The notes under the pieces: generated by a model
Seen by the model: only the letters and a program-made list of their open reading frames with translations
Databases searched by the model: none
What the model was told of the DNA's origin: nothing
From: Roseibium sp.
GTDB taxonomy: Bacteria; Pseudomonadota; Alphaproteobacteria; Rhizobiales; Stappiaceae
Reading direction: 5' to 3'
DNA: 64,000 nt
Assembly: GCA_017643925.1 (NCBI GenBank)
Contig: JAEPML010000005.1
Location: forward strand, 62,001 to 126,000
In this document: positions 20,021 to 29,591 of the stretch, in pieces
Layout: the number at the start of each line of letters is the position of its first letter
Position numbering within the stretch: the first letter of the stretch is position 1
Program-made: the position numbers and the translations under genes

Positions 20021-21019
20021 ATGACGAACAACCTTCTTCAACTGGCCAAGGACAGCACTTCCGAGAAAAAGCACGAGCTCGCCGAGCACGTAACGGACCT
20101 GCTCGCGGCCCGATCGGACGATTCCGGTTCTGAAGAAACGCATCTCCTGAACAACATGCTGGAAGGGGTCTACGATTCCCTTGCGCTCGACACCAGGCAG
20201 AAGATGTCGGAGCGTCTGGCAGATGTGAAGTCGACCTCATCCAAACTTGCGGCCGCCATGGCCAATGACGAACTTCCTGTGGCCAAGGCAGTTCTGGAAC
20301 GCTCGGAGTCGCTGGAGGACAAGGATCTCCAGAGAATCGCCGAAATCAAGGAACAGGGCCACCTGCTCGCCATCGCGAACCGGGATCATGTCAGCAACGA
20401 CCTGTCCAAGCTGCTGATCAAGCGTGGCAACAAGGACGTCAAGCAAACCATTGCGGCCAACCTTGGTGCAGACATTGATGAACCGGAATTCGAGGAACTC
20501 GTCAAGGAAATGCCCAAGCAGCTTGGTGAACGCATTCGCCATCTGCGCAAGTCCAACGAGGAGCTGATCGAGGACCTGTTCAAGGACGATGGTGAAATCG
20601 CGTCCGGCTCGGAGCTTCCCAAGAAACCTTCCAAAATCAGTCCGAAAGCCTGGCTGATTGGAATTCGCCTGAAAAAGACGACCCTCAACAAGGCCGTCTA
20701 CCAGCTGGCTCAGGAACATAATCTGCTCGATGCGGTGACCCTGCTTTCGTTTTTCTCAGGTCTGCAGAGCAAATATGTCCACAATCTCATGGTCCGCTTT
20801 GATTCCACGGGTATTGCGACGGTCTGCCGTGCGACCGGGATTGGCGCGAAGGAATTCCAGGCAATCTGCAAGGAACGCTGCAAGCATCTGAAATTTCCCG
20901 AAAGCACCGGCAGCAAGTGGCTCACCAACTACCACATGCTGGACGAGACCGATGCCCGCCGTTTGCTCTCGCTGATGAAAATCAAGCTCAAGACCTCAGC
21001 CGAGGAAAAGGCGGCCTGA
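20021..21019 (+). CDS. DUF2336 domain-containing protein, paralogue 1 (short form)
   Basis: A 332-aa helical-repeat protein of the alphaproteobacterial DUF2336 family. It has the typical blocks SSKLAAAMANDELPVAKAVL, DLQRIAEIKEQGHLLAIANR and VSNDLSKLLIKRGNKDV. There is no signal peptide or membrane segment. It aligns with the next gene over its full length except that one block of about 28 residues after NLGA is missing; in the neighbour that block runs from EISDWGSRLL to MIERS. The start is ATG 20021; a longer open frame upstream is not supported. Function is unknown; the family is often described near sensory and flagellar functions. It is likely cytoplasmic. Confidence 0.82.
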   Translation: MTNNLLQLAKDSTSEKKHELAEHVTDLLAARSDDSGSEETHLLNNMLEGVYDSLALDTRQKMSERLADVKSTSSKLAAAMANDELPVAKAVLERSESLEDKDLQRIAEIKEQGHLLAIANRDHVSNDLSKLLIKRGNKDVKQTIAANLGADIDEPEFEELVKEMPKQLGERIRHLRKSNEELIEDLFKDDGEIASGSELPKKPSKISPKAWLIGIRLKKTTLNKAVYQLAQEHNLLDAVTLLSFFSGLQSKYVHNLMVRFDSTGIATVCRATGIGAKEFQAICKERCKHLKFPESTGSKWLTNYHMLDETDARRLLSLMKIKLKTSAEEKAA

Positions 21020-21106
21020 CCGCCAGCCGAAGCACCGCAAAACTTGAACAACGTCCGGGTTCCGACTTCCTTCGCACAATTGCCGAAGCGCGGCTCTCAA
21101 GACTTC

Positions 21107-21124
21107 ATTGTAAAAATTTACAAT
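21107..21124. promoter_or_regulatory. 18-bp palindrome between the two DUF2336 genes
   Basis: ATTGTAAA-AA-TTTACAAT is a perfect palindrome (8-bp arms, 2-nt centre), 142 bp before the second DUF2336 start. It looks more like an operator than a terminator because no U-tract follows. The cognate factor is unknown. Confidence 0.4.
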
Positions 21125-21265
21125 AAAACTGTCCGTTTCTAGAGAACAAATTAACGGAACATTCCTGGTGTCTTCTTTCAATTGTCCAAATTTAGCAGTC
21201 GTTCTTATCTACTTGTAAACCCGTCATCATCTACACTCGCGGGACTGAGTATGGATTAAGATGAC

Positions 21266-22345
21266 ATGATCGACGACCTCATTAGTCTCGCGCGGGACAG
21301 CACTCCTGAAAAACGGCACCAGCTTGTTGAACATGTCACCGAGCTTTTTGTAAGCGGTGCGGATCGCTACCAGACCGAAGAAATCACGCTGTTCAACACA
21401 GTCCTGGAAAGCATGTTGCCGACCATGGGCGATGAGCAGAAACAGGCTGTTTCCGAGCAGTTGGCACCCATCGATGGCACCTCACAGAAGATTGCCAATG
21501 CATTGGCACGCGAAGAAATCGATATTGCCCGCCCGATGCTGACGCAATCCAAGGCACTCCAGCCAGAAGACATCCTGCGCCTGGCGAAAACCATGGGTCA
21601 GGGGCACCTTCTCGCTATCTCGAAGCGCGATCACCTGGAAAGCAAGGTCACCGACGTCCTGCTCGAACGCGGCGAAAGCCCGGTCAAACAGTCGGTTGCC
21701 TCCAACTCCGGCGCCGAAATCTCGGACTGGGGCTCGCGCCTCCTGATCAAGCTCGCCGAACGCGACGAGAAAATTCGCGACGCCATGATCGAGCGGTCTG
21801 ACATCTCGGAAGCGGAATACGAGAAGCTGATCAGCCAGATGCCTGATCACCAGCAAACGAAAATTCGCCAGATGCGGGCAGAGAACGAAACGCTGGTTCA
21901 GGACCTTTTCCACGAGGCCAGCAAGGTCGTTGCAAGTTCCAAGCTGGAACGCAAGGCAACCAGGATTGATGCCAAGGCGACGCTGAAGGAAATTCGTGCC
22001 GGCCAGAGGTCGCTTGGCAAATCGATTACCAAGTTCGCCCTGTCCAACAATCTCTTCGATATCTGCTACCTGCTGGCCGAAATGTCGGAACTCGAGCAGA
22101 AATACGTGACCAACGTCATGGTGCGGTACGATGCCACCGGCATCGCTGTTCTGTGCCGTGCGCTTGGAGTTGAAAACGCCGACTACCAGGCGTTGTCACG
22201 CGCGCGTGCCATGCACAACAAGCAGCCTTCGTCCATTGCCGAAAAATGGGCGAACGATTACCAGTCCGTGTCCGACAAGGATGCCCGCCGCCTGCTTTCC
22301 TTCATGAAGATCCGGCTCAATACGCTCGAAGATCAGGCAGCCTGA
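21266..22345 (+). CDS. DUF2336 domain-containing protein, paralogue 2 (full form)
   Basis: A 359-aa protein in tandem with the previous gene and clearly a paralogue. They share starts of the type LISLARDSTPEKRHQLVEHV, the core QGHLLAISKRDHLESKVTDV and the C-terminal block KYVTNVMVRYDATGIAVLCR. It keeps the helical repeat that paralogue 1 lacks. No membrane or catalytic motif is visible. It is separated from paralogue 1 by 246 bp holding a palindrome, so it probably has its own promoter. It converges on the hydrolase/OsmC gene with 23 bp between stops. Function is unknown. Confidence 0.83.
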   Translation: MIDDLISLARDSTPEKRHQLVEHVTELFVSGADRYQTEEITLFNTVLESMLPTMGDEQKQAVSEQLAPIDGTSQKIANALAREEIDIARPMLTQSKALQPEDILRLAKTMGQGHLLAISKRDHLESKVTDVLLERGESPVKQSVASNSGAEISDWGSRLLIKLAERDEKIRDAMIERSDISEAEYEKLISQMPDHQQTKIRQMRAENETLVQDLFHEASKVVASSKLERKATRIDAKATLKEIRAGQRSLGKSITKFALSNNLFDICYLLAEMSELEQKYVTNVMVRYDATGIAVLCRALGVENADYQALSRARAMHNKQPSSIAEKWANDYQSVSDKDARRLLSFMKIRLNTLEDQAA

Positions 22346-22368
22346 CCGACGCGGTCCGGCTATCCAAT

Positions 22369-23613
22369 CTACAGGTTCTGACCGTCTGCCTCTCGCGTGA
22401 CAACCGCGGCACCGCTTTCCAGTGTCCTGTGAACCGGGCACTTGTCCGCTATTTCCAGCATCCGTGCCCGGACCGAAGCATCCAGATCACCTTCCAGCGT
22501 GATCACGCGCTCGAAGCGATCGATCCTGCCACCTTTTTGCCGCTGCTCCTGCGAGCATTCCACACAATCGGCGGCATGAACCTTGTCATGGAGAACTTGC
22601 GTCCCGATCCTGTCGACCGAAAGCTCCTTCCTGTCCGCATACATGCGAAGGGTCATGACCGTGCAGGCGCCGAGAGCGACCGACAGGTAATCATAGGGTG
22701 ACGGTCCACTGTCGAAACCACCGTAACTGGCCGGTTCGTCGGCGATCAGTCGGTGCTGCCCGCTTGAGACCATCGCCTGGAATTTGCCTTGTCGCGTTTC
22801 AACAACGTCCACACCTTGTTGCTCCGCTTCGTCGGCCACCGCGGGCATCGGGTCGAGATAGCCTGTGACCCACCCGGCAATCACCCTTGCGGCGTAGGCA
22901 GCATCCTGGCTGCGCGTCAGAAGATGATCGGCCTTGTCCAGTGATAAGAAGCTCTTGGGGTGCTTGGCGGCGACGAAGATATTCGTCGCATTGTCGATAC
23001 CAACCGTATCATCCAGCGGTGCGTGCATTACCAGCAACGCCTTGCCGAGTTTCGACACCCTGTCGCGGACGGACTGGGCCTCAAGATCTTCGAGGAATTC
23101 CTTGCGGATTGTGAATGTCCGGCCAGCGAGCTCGACCTCCCCTGATCCGTGTTCCTGGATCTGGTCGACTGCACCGTGGAAATTGTGGACCACATGATCA
23201 GCGTCCGAAGGCGCGCCGATCGTGACAACGGCCCGGGCCTCCGGAATGTCGGCGGCAACCGAGAGGATGGCGGCACCCCCAAGCGAATGCCCGATCAGCA
23301 ATTGCGGTGCCTGGTAGTTCTGTCTCAGGAAATCCGCAGCGCGCTTGAGATCCTCCACGTTCGAGGAAAACCCTGTATGCGAAAAGTCGCCACCGCTTGC
23401 GCCGAGCCCGGTGAAATCAAACCGGAGCACGGCAATGCCCTCCCGGCTCAATGCACCGGCAATGTGCCGCGCTGCCAGAATATCCTTTGAACAGGTGAAA
23501 CAATGCGCAAACAGCGCGAAGGCGCGGATTTCTCCCGCAGGCAGATCAAGACGCGCGGCGAGCTTTGCTCCCAGCGCACCGTCAAATTCGATTTTCAGTG
23601 GACGCGTTGCCAT
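22369..23613 (-). CDS. Bifunctional alpha/beta hydrolase - OsmC fusion protein
   Basis: A 414-aa protein. Residues 1-260 form an alpha/beta hydrolase with nucleophile elbow GHSLGG (S110) and an HCFTCSKD segment after strand 3. Residues about 270-414 form an OsmC/Ohr-like domain with a cysteine in LSVALGACTVMTLRM, a CVEC pair and a further cysteine in DKCPVHRTLESG. The fusion is a known architecture in Proteobacteria. It plausibly couples ester or thioester hydrolysis to hydroperoxide or sulfur handling, but its substrate is unknown. ATG 23613 has GGAGG upstream. It lies 93 bp past ccmH on the same strand; an 8-bp inverted repeat sits between them. Confidence 0.9.
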   Translation of the reverse strand: MATRPLKIEFDGALGAKLAARLDLPAGEIRAFALFAHCFTCSKDILAARHIAGALSREGIAVLRFDFTGLGASGGDFSHTGFSSNVEDLKRAADFLRQNYQAPQLLIGHSLGGAAILSVAADIPEARAVVTIGAPSDADHVVHNFHGAVDQIQEHGSGEVELAGRTFTIRKEFLEDLEAQSVRDRVSKLGKALLVMHAPLDDTVGIDNATNIFVAAKHPKSFLSLDKADHLLTRSQDAAYAARVIAGWVTGYLDPMPAVADEAEQQGVDVVETRQGKFQAMVSSGQHRLIADEPASYGGFDSGPSPYDYLSVALGACTVMTLRMYADRKELSVDRIGTQVLHDKVHAADCVECSQEQRQKGGRIDRFERVITLEGDLDASVRARMLEIADKCPVHRTLESGAAVVTREADGQNL

Positions 23614-23667
23614 CCTTTGGCCCTCCAGCTTTGCCTCCGCGAGAGGTAAGCATGGTAGCAGGGCATG

Positions 23668-23691
23668 CAAATCACGGCTTGGTGTGATTTG
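23668..23691. repeat. Inverted repeat upstream of the hydrolase/OsmC gene
   Basis: CAAATCAC (23668-23675) and GTGATTTG (23684-23691) are perfect 8-bp arms with an 8-nt spacer. The repeat lies between the ccmH stop and the fusion gene start. It could be an operator of a dimeric regulator or a transcript hairpin; there is no U-tract. Confidence 0.45.
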
Positions 23692-23706
23692 TGTGAAGGT
23701 TCCGGA

Positions 23707-24195
23707 CTAGTCCCGCTCCTTGTCGAGCAAGGCTTTCAGGCGTTGTTCCTCGTCATGCGAGAGCTTGGCCTGCGGTATCTGAAAGGCTCGGTCTCCGGCA
23801 GCGGCTCTGCGGCGCAACATCGTGAAGATGGCAATCAGACCGGCCACAAGCGCCAGCGGCCCGGCGGCCCACAGAATGAGCGTGTGCCACGCAAATCTCG
23901 GTTTCAGCAAGACGAACTCGCCATAACGCGACACCAGGTAATCGATCACTTCCCCGTCGCTGTCCCCTGCCACGAGGCGCTCACGCACAAGCACCCTCAG
24001 ATCCTTCGCCAGCGGAGCATCGCTGTCGTCGATGGACTGGTTCTGGCAGACCATGCAGCGCAATTCTGCAGACAGGGCCCGCGCCCTGGCTTCCAGTGCA
24101 GGATCTGCGAGTACCTCGTCGGGTGTGACCGCAAGAACCGGAGTTGCGAAAACACCGACGAGTAGCACCACGAGTGCCAGAAATGAACGAACCAT
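23707..24195 (-). CDS. ccmH: Cytochrome c maturation protein CcmH (CycL)
   Basis: A 162-aa protein. The signal peptide is at 1-22 (ends VLA). It has the redox motif [11 protein letters not shown] with C47 and C50, followed by [11 protein letters not shown] and [11 protein letters not shown]. The C-terminal TM is at about 103-125. It reduces apocytochrome c haem-binding cysteines and works with CcmF at the periplasmic face. It is the last ccm gene in the run, starting 4 bp after the ccmF stop. The start is ATG 24195; the upstream extension overlaps ccmF and is rejected. Confidence 0.96.
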   Translation of the reverse strand: MVRSFLALVVLLVGVFATPVLAVTPDEVLADPALEARARALSAELRCMVCQNQSIDDSDAPLAKDLRVLVRERLVAGDSDGEVIDYLVSRYGEFVLLKPRFAWHTLILWAAGPLALVAGLIAIFTMLRRRAAAGDRAFQIPQAKLSHDEEQRLKALLDKERD

Positions 24196-24199
24196 CGGG

Positions 24200-26188
24200 T
24201 TACTCCGCAGGTGCCAGTGAAGCTGTTTTGCGTCTTGCGGCTGGTTTCGGTGCACCAATCCTGAGACGTCGATCCGCCATGGAGAAGAGCGCGCCGAGCG
24301 ACATGATCACCGACCCGATCCAGATCAGGGTGATCAGGGGCTTGAAATAGACCCGGACATCGACGGCACCGTCTCCCCGGCCTTCCCCCAGCGACAGATA
24401 AAGCTGGGAAAATCCGATTGTGTGAATGCCTGCTTCCGTGGTCGGCATCTGCCGGGCGGTATAAACGCGTTTCGACGGGTCAAGCTCGGTCACATAGGCA
24501 CCATCCCTGCGAACGGTGAAATGGCCCACTTCTTCCGTGTAGTTCGGACCGCGCCGCGGAGCAGCGCCGTCAAAGGTCACTTCATACCCGGAGACTTCGA
24601 CCTTATCTCCCGGGCGCATCGTGACAATGTGTTCGACCTGGAACGCCGATGCCGTCACAATCCCGAGCACGGTGACACCAACACCGAAATGCGCGACGGC
24701 TGTTCCCCAGGCCGATCCGGGCAGTCCCCAGAGACGCGCGAAGCCACGTTTGGGGCCGATCTCGAAAAACTTCACACGTGTGACGATCTCGGAAATGGCG
24801 CCCGCCATCACCCAGACCGCAAGTCCGACACCGAGCGGTGCGAGCACCTTTTCCATGCCCCAGAGCCAGAACGTGAAGAGCGTCATGACCAGCGCAAGCC
24901 CCATGGCCGCATAAAGCCTCTGTGTCGCCGCAAGCAGATCGCCCCGCTTCCAGGACAGGACCGGACCATAAGGCACTGCAATCAACAGCGGTATCATCAA
25001 CGGACCGAAGGTCAGATTGAAGAAAGGCGCGCCAACGGAAATCTTCTCACCTGTAATTGCATCCAGAACCAGCGGGTAAAGCGTGCCGACAAAAACGGCG
25101 GCCGTTGCTGCGGTCAGGAACAGGTTGTTCAGAACAAGCCCGCCTTCCCGGCTGATCGGCGCAAAGATGCCGCCCTGCTTCAACATGGGTGCACGCCAGG
25201 CGTAAAGAGCAAGGGACCCGCCGATGAAAATGCAAAGAAGCGTCAGGATGAACACGCCACGTGCCGGGTCTGTGGCAAAGGCATGCACGGATGTCAGGAC
25301 CCCGGACCGAACCAGGAAAGTTCCCAGAAGCGACAAGGAGAAGGTGAAGATGGCGAGGAGCACCGTCCAGACCTTCAGCGCCTCGCGTTTTTCCATCACG
25401 ATTGCCGAATGCAGCAGCGCGGTCCCGGCCAGCCAGGGCATGAAACTTGCGTTTTCGACCGGGTCCCAGAACCACCAGCCACCCCAGCCCAGTTCGTAAT
25501 AGGCCCAGTAGGACCCCATTGCGATGCCAAGTGTCAGAAAACACCAGGCCAGCAGCGTCCAGGGCCGGACCCAACGCGCCCAGGCCGCATCGATACGACC
25601 CAGAATGAGCGCTGCGACGGCGAAGGAGAACGTGATCGAAAAGCCCACGTAACCGATGTAGAGAAGCGGTGGGTGGATCGCCAGACCGATGTCCTGCAGG
25701 ATCGGATTGAGATCGGCCCCCTCGATCGGTGGGTGCGCGACACGCGCAAACGGGTTGGATGTTGCCAGAAGGAACAGGACAAAACCGGCGGTCACCCAGC
25801 CCTGCACTGTCAAGGTGGCCGCCTTGAGGTCGGAAGGCAGGTTGCCGCCAAAAACGCCAACCAGCGCGCCAAAGAAGACAAGGATCAGGACCCAGAGAAG
25901 CATGGACCCTTCATGGTTCCCCCAAACACCGGTGAACTTGTAAAGCAGCGGCTTTGCCGAATGGGAGTTCTGAACGACGTTCAGAACCGAGAAATCCGAG
26001 TTCAGATAGGCGATCGTCAGCGCGCCGAAGGACGCAAGCACCAGGAGGAACATCACAACCGATACAGGTGTTGCCACCGCCATCAGTCGTTCGTCCTTGG
26101 TGAGGGCTCCCCAGAGAGGAACAACCGATTGAACAAGGGTCAAGGCAAAGGCCAAAACCAGCGCATAATGTCCGAATTCAACGACCAT
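24200..26188 (-). CDS. ccmF: Haem lyase CcmF (CycK)
   Basis: A 662-aa polytopic membrane protein of normal length. The WWD haem-handling domain is at 236-252 ([18 protein letters not shown]), with conserved His-containing loops such as NSHSAKP and [15 protein letters not shown]. It ligates haem delivered by CcmE to apocytochrome c. It is immediately flanked by ccmE and ccmH, with 33 bp and 4 bp gaps, in the standard alphaproteobacterial order I-E-F-H. Confidence 0.97.
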   Translation of the reverse strand: MVVEFGHYALVLAFALTLVQSVVPLWGALTKDERLMAVATPVSVVMFLLVLASFGALTIAYLNSDFSVLNVVQNSHSAKPLLYKFTGVWGNHEGSMLLWVLILVFFGALVGVFGGNLPSDLKAATLTVQGWVTAGFVLFLLATSNPFARVAHPPIEGADLNPILQDIGLAIHPPLLYIGYVGFSITFSFAVAALILGRIDAAWARWVRPWTLLAWCFLTLGIAMGSYWAYYELGWGGWWFWDPVENASFMPWLAGTALLHSAIVMEKREALKVWTVLLAIFTFSLSLLGTFLVRSGVLTSVHAFATDPARGVFILTLLCIFIGGSLALYAWRAPMLKQGGIFAPISREGGLVLNNLFLTAATAAVFVGTLYPLVLDAITGEKISVGAPFFNLTFGPLMIPLLIAVPYGPVLSWKRGDLLAATQRLYAAMGLALVMTLFTFWLWGMEKVLAPLGVGLAVWVMAGAISEIVTRVKFFEIGPKRGFARLWGLPGSAWGTAVAHFGVGVTVLGIVTASAFQVEHIVTMRPGDKVEVSGYEVTFDGAAPRRGPNYTEEVGHFTVRRDGAYVTELDPSKRVYTARQMPTTEAGIHTIGFSQLYLSLGEGRGDGAVDVRVYFKPLITLIWIGSVIMSLGALFSMADRRLRIGAPKPAARRKTASLAPAE

Positions 26189-26221
26189 GATCGTCCCGCG
26201 TCCTGTTAAAGCGAGCCAGCG

Positions 26222-26674
26222 TTACTGGCTTTCCGGTTCCTCTCCGCCCTGCCAGTGTCCCTGGTCCTTGAGCGCTTCGGCCACTTCCTTGGGCATATAG
26301 TTTTCATCGTGTTTGGCAAGGACACTGTCGGCAACGAACACGCCGTCCGGTCCGATAACGCCTTCCGTCACAACCCCCTGCCCCTCGCGGAACAGGTCCG
26401 GCAAGATACCCTTGTAGGTCACGTCAATCACATTTGCGGTGTCCGTGACGCGGAAACTCACCTGGGCGTTGTCAGAACGCACAACAGAGTCTTCCTCGAC
26501 CAGGCCGCCCAGCCGAATACGCTGTCCCTGGGGGATAGACTTCTGCGTTATATCGGTGGGGCTCTGAAAGAAGACAATCTGGTCATTCAGGGCAAACAAA
26601 ATCAAGCCAAGTGCGACAGCCAGGACAACACCCGCCGAACCGATCAGGGTCAATCTTCTCTGTTTGCGTGTCAT
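26222..26674 (-). CDS. ccmE: Haem chaperone CcmE (CycJ)
   Basis: A 150-aa protein with a single N-terminal membrane anchor (about 9-29) and a beta-barrel periplasmic domain. The covalent haem-binding histidine is H122 in AKHDENYMP, with Y126 of the HDENY motif also present. It carries haem to CcmF. ATG 26674 is preferred over an in-frame codon 10 residues upstream, because [10 protein letters not shown] is the classic CcmE start. Confidence 0.96.
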   Translation of the reverse strand: MTRKQRRLTLIGSAGVVLAVALGLILFALNDQIVFFQSPTDITQKSIPQGQRIRLGGLVEEDSVVRSDNAQVSFRVTDTANVIDVTYKGILPDLFREGQGVVTEGVIGPDGVFVADSVLAKHDENYMPKEVAEALKDQGHWQGGEEPESQ

Positions 26675-26737
26675 TTCTATTCCGTCCAAAGTCTGAAGAT
26701 GCAAGCACCCTTAACAATCGGGCCTCGCCATTTGGTA

Positions 26738-27871
26738 TCAAGACCCAGATAGACCGAGCTTACGCGCTGCGTCCTTGATCTCGGACAACTCGTCGGGCTT
26801 GTCCGCAAATGCCGACGCCGCACTGGCGAAAGCATCTTCTGCATTCTGTTTTTCGCCAAGCACCGTGTAGGCCTGCATCAAGCGGTTCCACTCCTCGACC
26901 GACCCGCCCTCCTTTTCGAGCCTGTCTGCCAAACCGCTGACCATTCCACGGATCATGGCCTGCCTGTCATCTGCCCCCATTTCCTGCGACGCGGCAATGT
27001 CTTCCTGCGAGGGGCCACGCAATTGTGATGGTGCGTCCCCGTTTTCTTCAAGGGCGGCAAGCTGTTGCCTGGCCGCGTGTACCCAAGCCGCATTCTCGTC
27101 CGCGCCTTCCAGGAGATTGTTCCAGGCTTGCACGGCTTCAGCCTTCTTTCCTTCCTGTCCAAGCGAGATCGCCAGGAAGAAGCGCGGTTTGACCGCGGTC
27201 GCGTCCATTGAAACAGCCTGCTCGAAGGCGCGATGCGCGTCGGCCGTCACGAGGCCTTCATTGGCCATGGTCAGCGCCTCACCAAAATCTGTCAGCCAGT
27301 CTGGCCGCGGGCCAAGTATCCGGATTGCATTGGCATAGGCGCGCGCAGACGCCTGCGGTTGACCTTGTGAAAGATAAACGGGCGCGATCACTGCCCAACC
27401 TTCACCGTCTTCCGGATTCTGGGACAGATGCCGCTCGACGCGCGCGATGAGAACATCCACGCTTTGCTGATCGGCAGGCGCACTGAGGCGTGCTTCCAGC
27501 GGCAGGTCAGGCTGGCCCGGCGAGCCAAGAAGAAGATAACCGCCGAGCGCTGCGGCCGGCAAAAGCAAAAGCCCGGTCAGCTGCGCCAGCTTGAGCCGTC
27601 TGCCATTCAGCTGTTTACCGGACTGTGCCTGGTTCTTGTCATGTGCGGCAAGGAGCCGGCGGGCGACTTCGGTTCTCGCGGCTTCAGCCGCCTCTTCATC
27701 GATCAGTCCGCGCTTGAGTTCGCCGTCAATTGCTTCAAGTTGTTCGCGATATACCGCTTCGTCGGCGCTGCCCTCAGCGCCCGTCTGCACCTTAGCACCG
27801 CGTGCGAGCGGGACAAGGACCGCCAGTGCCGCAACACCGGTCGTCAATGCTATCAGGATCCAAAACATCAT
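26738..27871 (-). CDS. ccmI: Cytochrome c biogenesis protein CcmI (CycH)
   Basis: A 377-aa protein. TM1 is at 2-22, a coiled, Glu-rich cytoplasmic segment is at about 35-75, TM2 is at about 94-115, and TPR-like periplasmic repeats follow (EDGEGWAVIAPVYLSQGQPQ... and later). It holds apocytochrome c for haem attachment. It is first in the ccmI-E-F-H run. A perfect FNR/FixK box is centred about 94 bp upstream of the ATG, so low-oxygen control of this operon is likely. Confidence 0.93.
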   Translation of the reverse strand: MMFWILIALTTGVAALAVLVPLARGAKVQTGAEGSADEAVYREQLEAIDGELKRGLIDEEAAEAARTEVARRLLAAHDKNQAQSGKQLNGRRLKLAQLTGLLLLPAAALGGYLLLGSPGQPDLPLEARLSAPADQQSVDVLIARVERHLSQNPEDGEGWAVIAPVYLSQGQPQASARAYANAIRILGPRPDWLTDFGEALTMANEGLVTADAHRAFEQAVSMDATAVKPRFFLAISLGQEGKKAEAVQAWNNLLEGADENAAWVHAARQQLAALEENGDAPSQLRGPSQEDIAASQEMGADDRQAMIRGMVSGLADRLEKEGGSVEEWNRLMQAYTVLGEKQNAEDAFASAASAFADKPDELSEIKDAARKLGLSGS

Positions 27872-27958
27872 GGGCGCACTATAGAACGCTCAATGAAGAC
27901 AATTGCAAGACGTTCTCACTGTGACCGGCGGTCGCGGTGTTCAAAAGTGTATTCTGGC

Positions 27959-27972
27959 TTGATCTGGATCAA
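27959..27972 (-). promoter_or_regulatory. FNR/FnrL/FixK box upstream of ccmI
   Basis: TTGAT-CTGG-ATCAA matches the FNR-family consensus TTGAT-N4-ATCAA at all ten positions. Centred 94 bp before the ccmI ATG, it would place a class II transcription start about 52 nt before the start codon. It lies in the 127-bp gap after the stop of the 489-aa gene. Confidence 0.75.
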
Positions 27973-27998
27973 TTCCAAGGCGCCAAACGCGTTCGATT

Positions 27999-29468
27999 TC
28001 AGCGTTTTCCGAGTGCGCTGGCAACGAGCTTGCGTTCCGGGCTCGGGCCGGATGCGCCGTTCTTGGTCTTCGTGATTGCCGATTGGCGGCTGCGGCGCAA
28101 CTGGGCAGCATAATCTGCGCCAAAATAGACTTCCGACAGCATGATGGCATTGTCGGCAGCGATCAGCTGCGCTTCAAGCTGCTGTCCCTTGGCCTTGCCA
28201 AGATCGGAGATGAGGGATCGCGTCACGATTTCCAGTGTTTGCTCGACCGCCTGGCGCGTTCGCTTGCCAACATCGTTGACTGCAAATGTCTCCGATGCGT
28301 TGCGCACCATCGTGACCACCTTGAGTGTCCGAACCGCCTCGTCGACACTTGCCTGATCCAACAGAAGTTTGCCCTCCCGATCCCGTTTGGGGACCTGAAG
28401 CGCCCTGCGGATGGCCCCATGGGCATTGTTGAGCTCACGCGTGATCTCGCCCGAAAGGGTCTTCTTCGTTTCGGAAAGCTGTTTGTGCCACTTCCCCGAC
28501 AGCGACAGGTCCATGTCTCGTTCCACACCGCGCACAAGCGAATGGTACTCGGACAGGGCCTGGGAAAAAGCGACCGGATCCGGATTGTGGTTCCGATGCT
28601 TCAGGGCAAGGATCTGTAGCCGCTCGGCCTCGCTCATCACGACATCGACGAAGGGCGCGAATTGGGAGTTCGCGATCGCCTTGGGATCATCATCTCCGTT
28701 GAGCCGCCCCGCGAAGGAGCATAGCGCAGACGGTGTGTCTGCTCTTTCAACGAGCGCGGCAGCGATGACCGGGACGTGGTCCGGGAAACGTGCGCTGCAC
28801 TTCTCTACCAGGCGCAAGACGTCATAGTCCTGTTTCAGCCTGTGCTCGTTGATGTGTTCGGGCAGATTTTGCAGAAACGGAAGCAGCCAACGTTCGGCGG
28901 CAAATACCTTCTGGATGTCCCGCAATTCTGCAATGCCGCGCTCACCACCGAGCTCGATCCCCATGCGGCGGCGTTCCTTTTCGGACACTTCCGCGTTGTG
29001 CAAGGCTTCGGCAATCGCGTCCGCGGCCCGAGTGCGCAGGGCCTGAACCAATGCATCAACGCGTTCGCCGCTGACCTTTGCATTGCCGGCCTGTTCAAGA
29101 ACGGTCTGAACGTCCGTTGCAATCACGTCGCGGCTGAGCCACTTCCAGACCCTTTCCAGAACGGCACGTTCAATGCGGCCTTCCTGGCGGTTCGGCAGGG
29201 TTTCGTTGATGAGAAAGTCTTCTAGCGGCGCGAAAAACATGCGCTGAATCTGGCTGCGGCGCTGCTCGCCACCCGGCATGTCAGGGGAGACGACCTGAGG
29301 CTTTCTGAGAAGGCCAATAGCTGCGGCGAGCACAAACTGGATTTGCGGATCTTCGCCCTTTTTGAGCTTTGCCTGTTCCAGATTCCGGACGAGAGCCTCA
29401 ACAGCCTTGGGGCTGAGACTTTGCAAATAAGTCTTTATTTTGCTCTCGAGCTGATCCGAATATGCCAT
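27999..29468 (-). CDS. Conserved hypothetical protein, 489 aa
   Basis: I do not recognise this family. The sequence is soluble-looking and almost wholly alpha-helical, rich in Ala, Glu, Arg and Leu, with no signal peptide or TM segment. It starts MAYSDQLESKIKTYLQSLSP and ends in a basic Ser/Lys tail (SAITKTKNGASGPSPERKL). Internal regions such as FPDHVPVIAAALVERADTP could be HEAT-like repeats. It stands alone between the lipoprotein gene and the ccm operon, whose FNR box follows its stop. Codon use matches the neighbours, so it looks like a native Rhizobiales protein. Confidence 0.8.
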   Translation of the reverse strand: MAYSDQLESKIKTYLQSLSPKAVEALVRNLEQAKLKKGEDPQIQFVLAAAIGLLRKPQVVSPDMPGGEQRRSQIQRMFFAPLEDFLINETLPNRQEGRIERAVLERVWKWLSRDVIATDVQTVLEQAGNAKVSGERVDALVQALRTRAADAIAEALHNAEVSEKERRRMGIELGGERGIAELRDIQKVFAAERWLLPFLQNLPEHINEHRLKQDYDVLRLVEKCSARFPDHVPVIAAALVERADTPSALCSFAGRLNGDDDPKAIANSQFAPFVDVVMSEAERLQILALKHRNHNPDPVAFSQALSEYHSLVRGVERDMDLSLSGKWHKQLSETKKTLSGEITRELNNAHGAIRRALQVPKRDREGKLLLDQASVDEAVRTLKVVTMVRNASETFAVNDVGKRTRQAVEQTLEIVTRSLISDLGKAKGQQLEAQLIAADNAIMLSEVYFGADYAAQLRRSRQSAITKTKNGASGPSPERKLVASALGKR

Positions 29469-29591
29469 TCACAACGTCAACATAGACATCCAATTTTTTT
29501 GGATAATAACTTGAAAAGGCTTAAGCAAATATTGAGAGACCTTGTAGGTATTTGAAACACCTCGGAAACTGCCGAAGAAGAGCTGAAGTCT

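Noticed and set aside
24422..26209. 595-codon plus-strand frame over ccmF
   Set aside because: Antisense shadow of ccmF, rich in Arg, Gln, Lys and His without domain features; no RBS.
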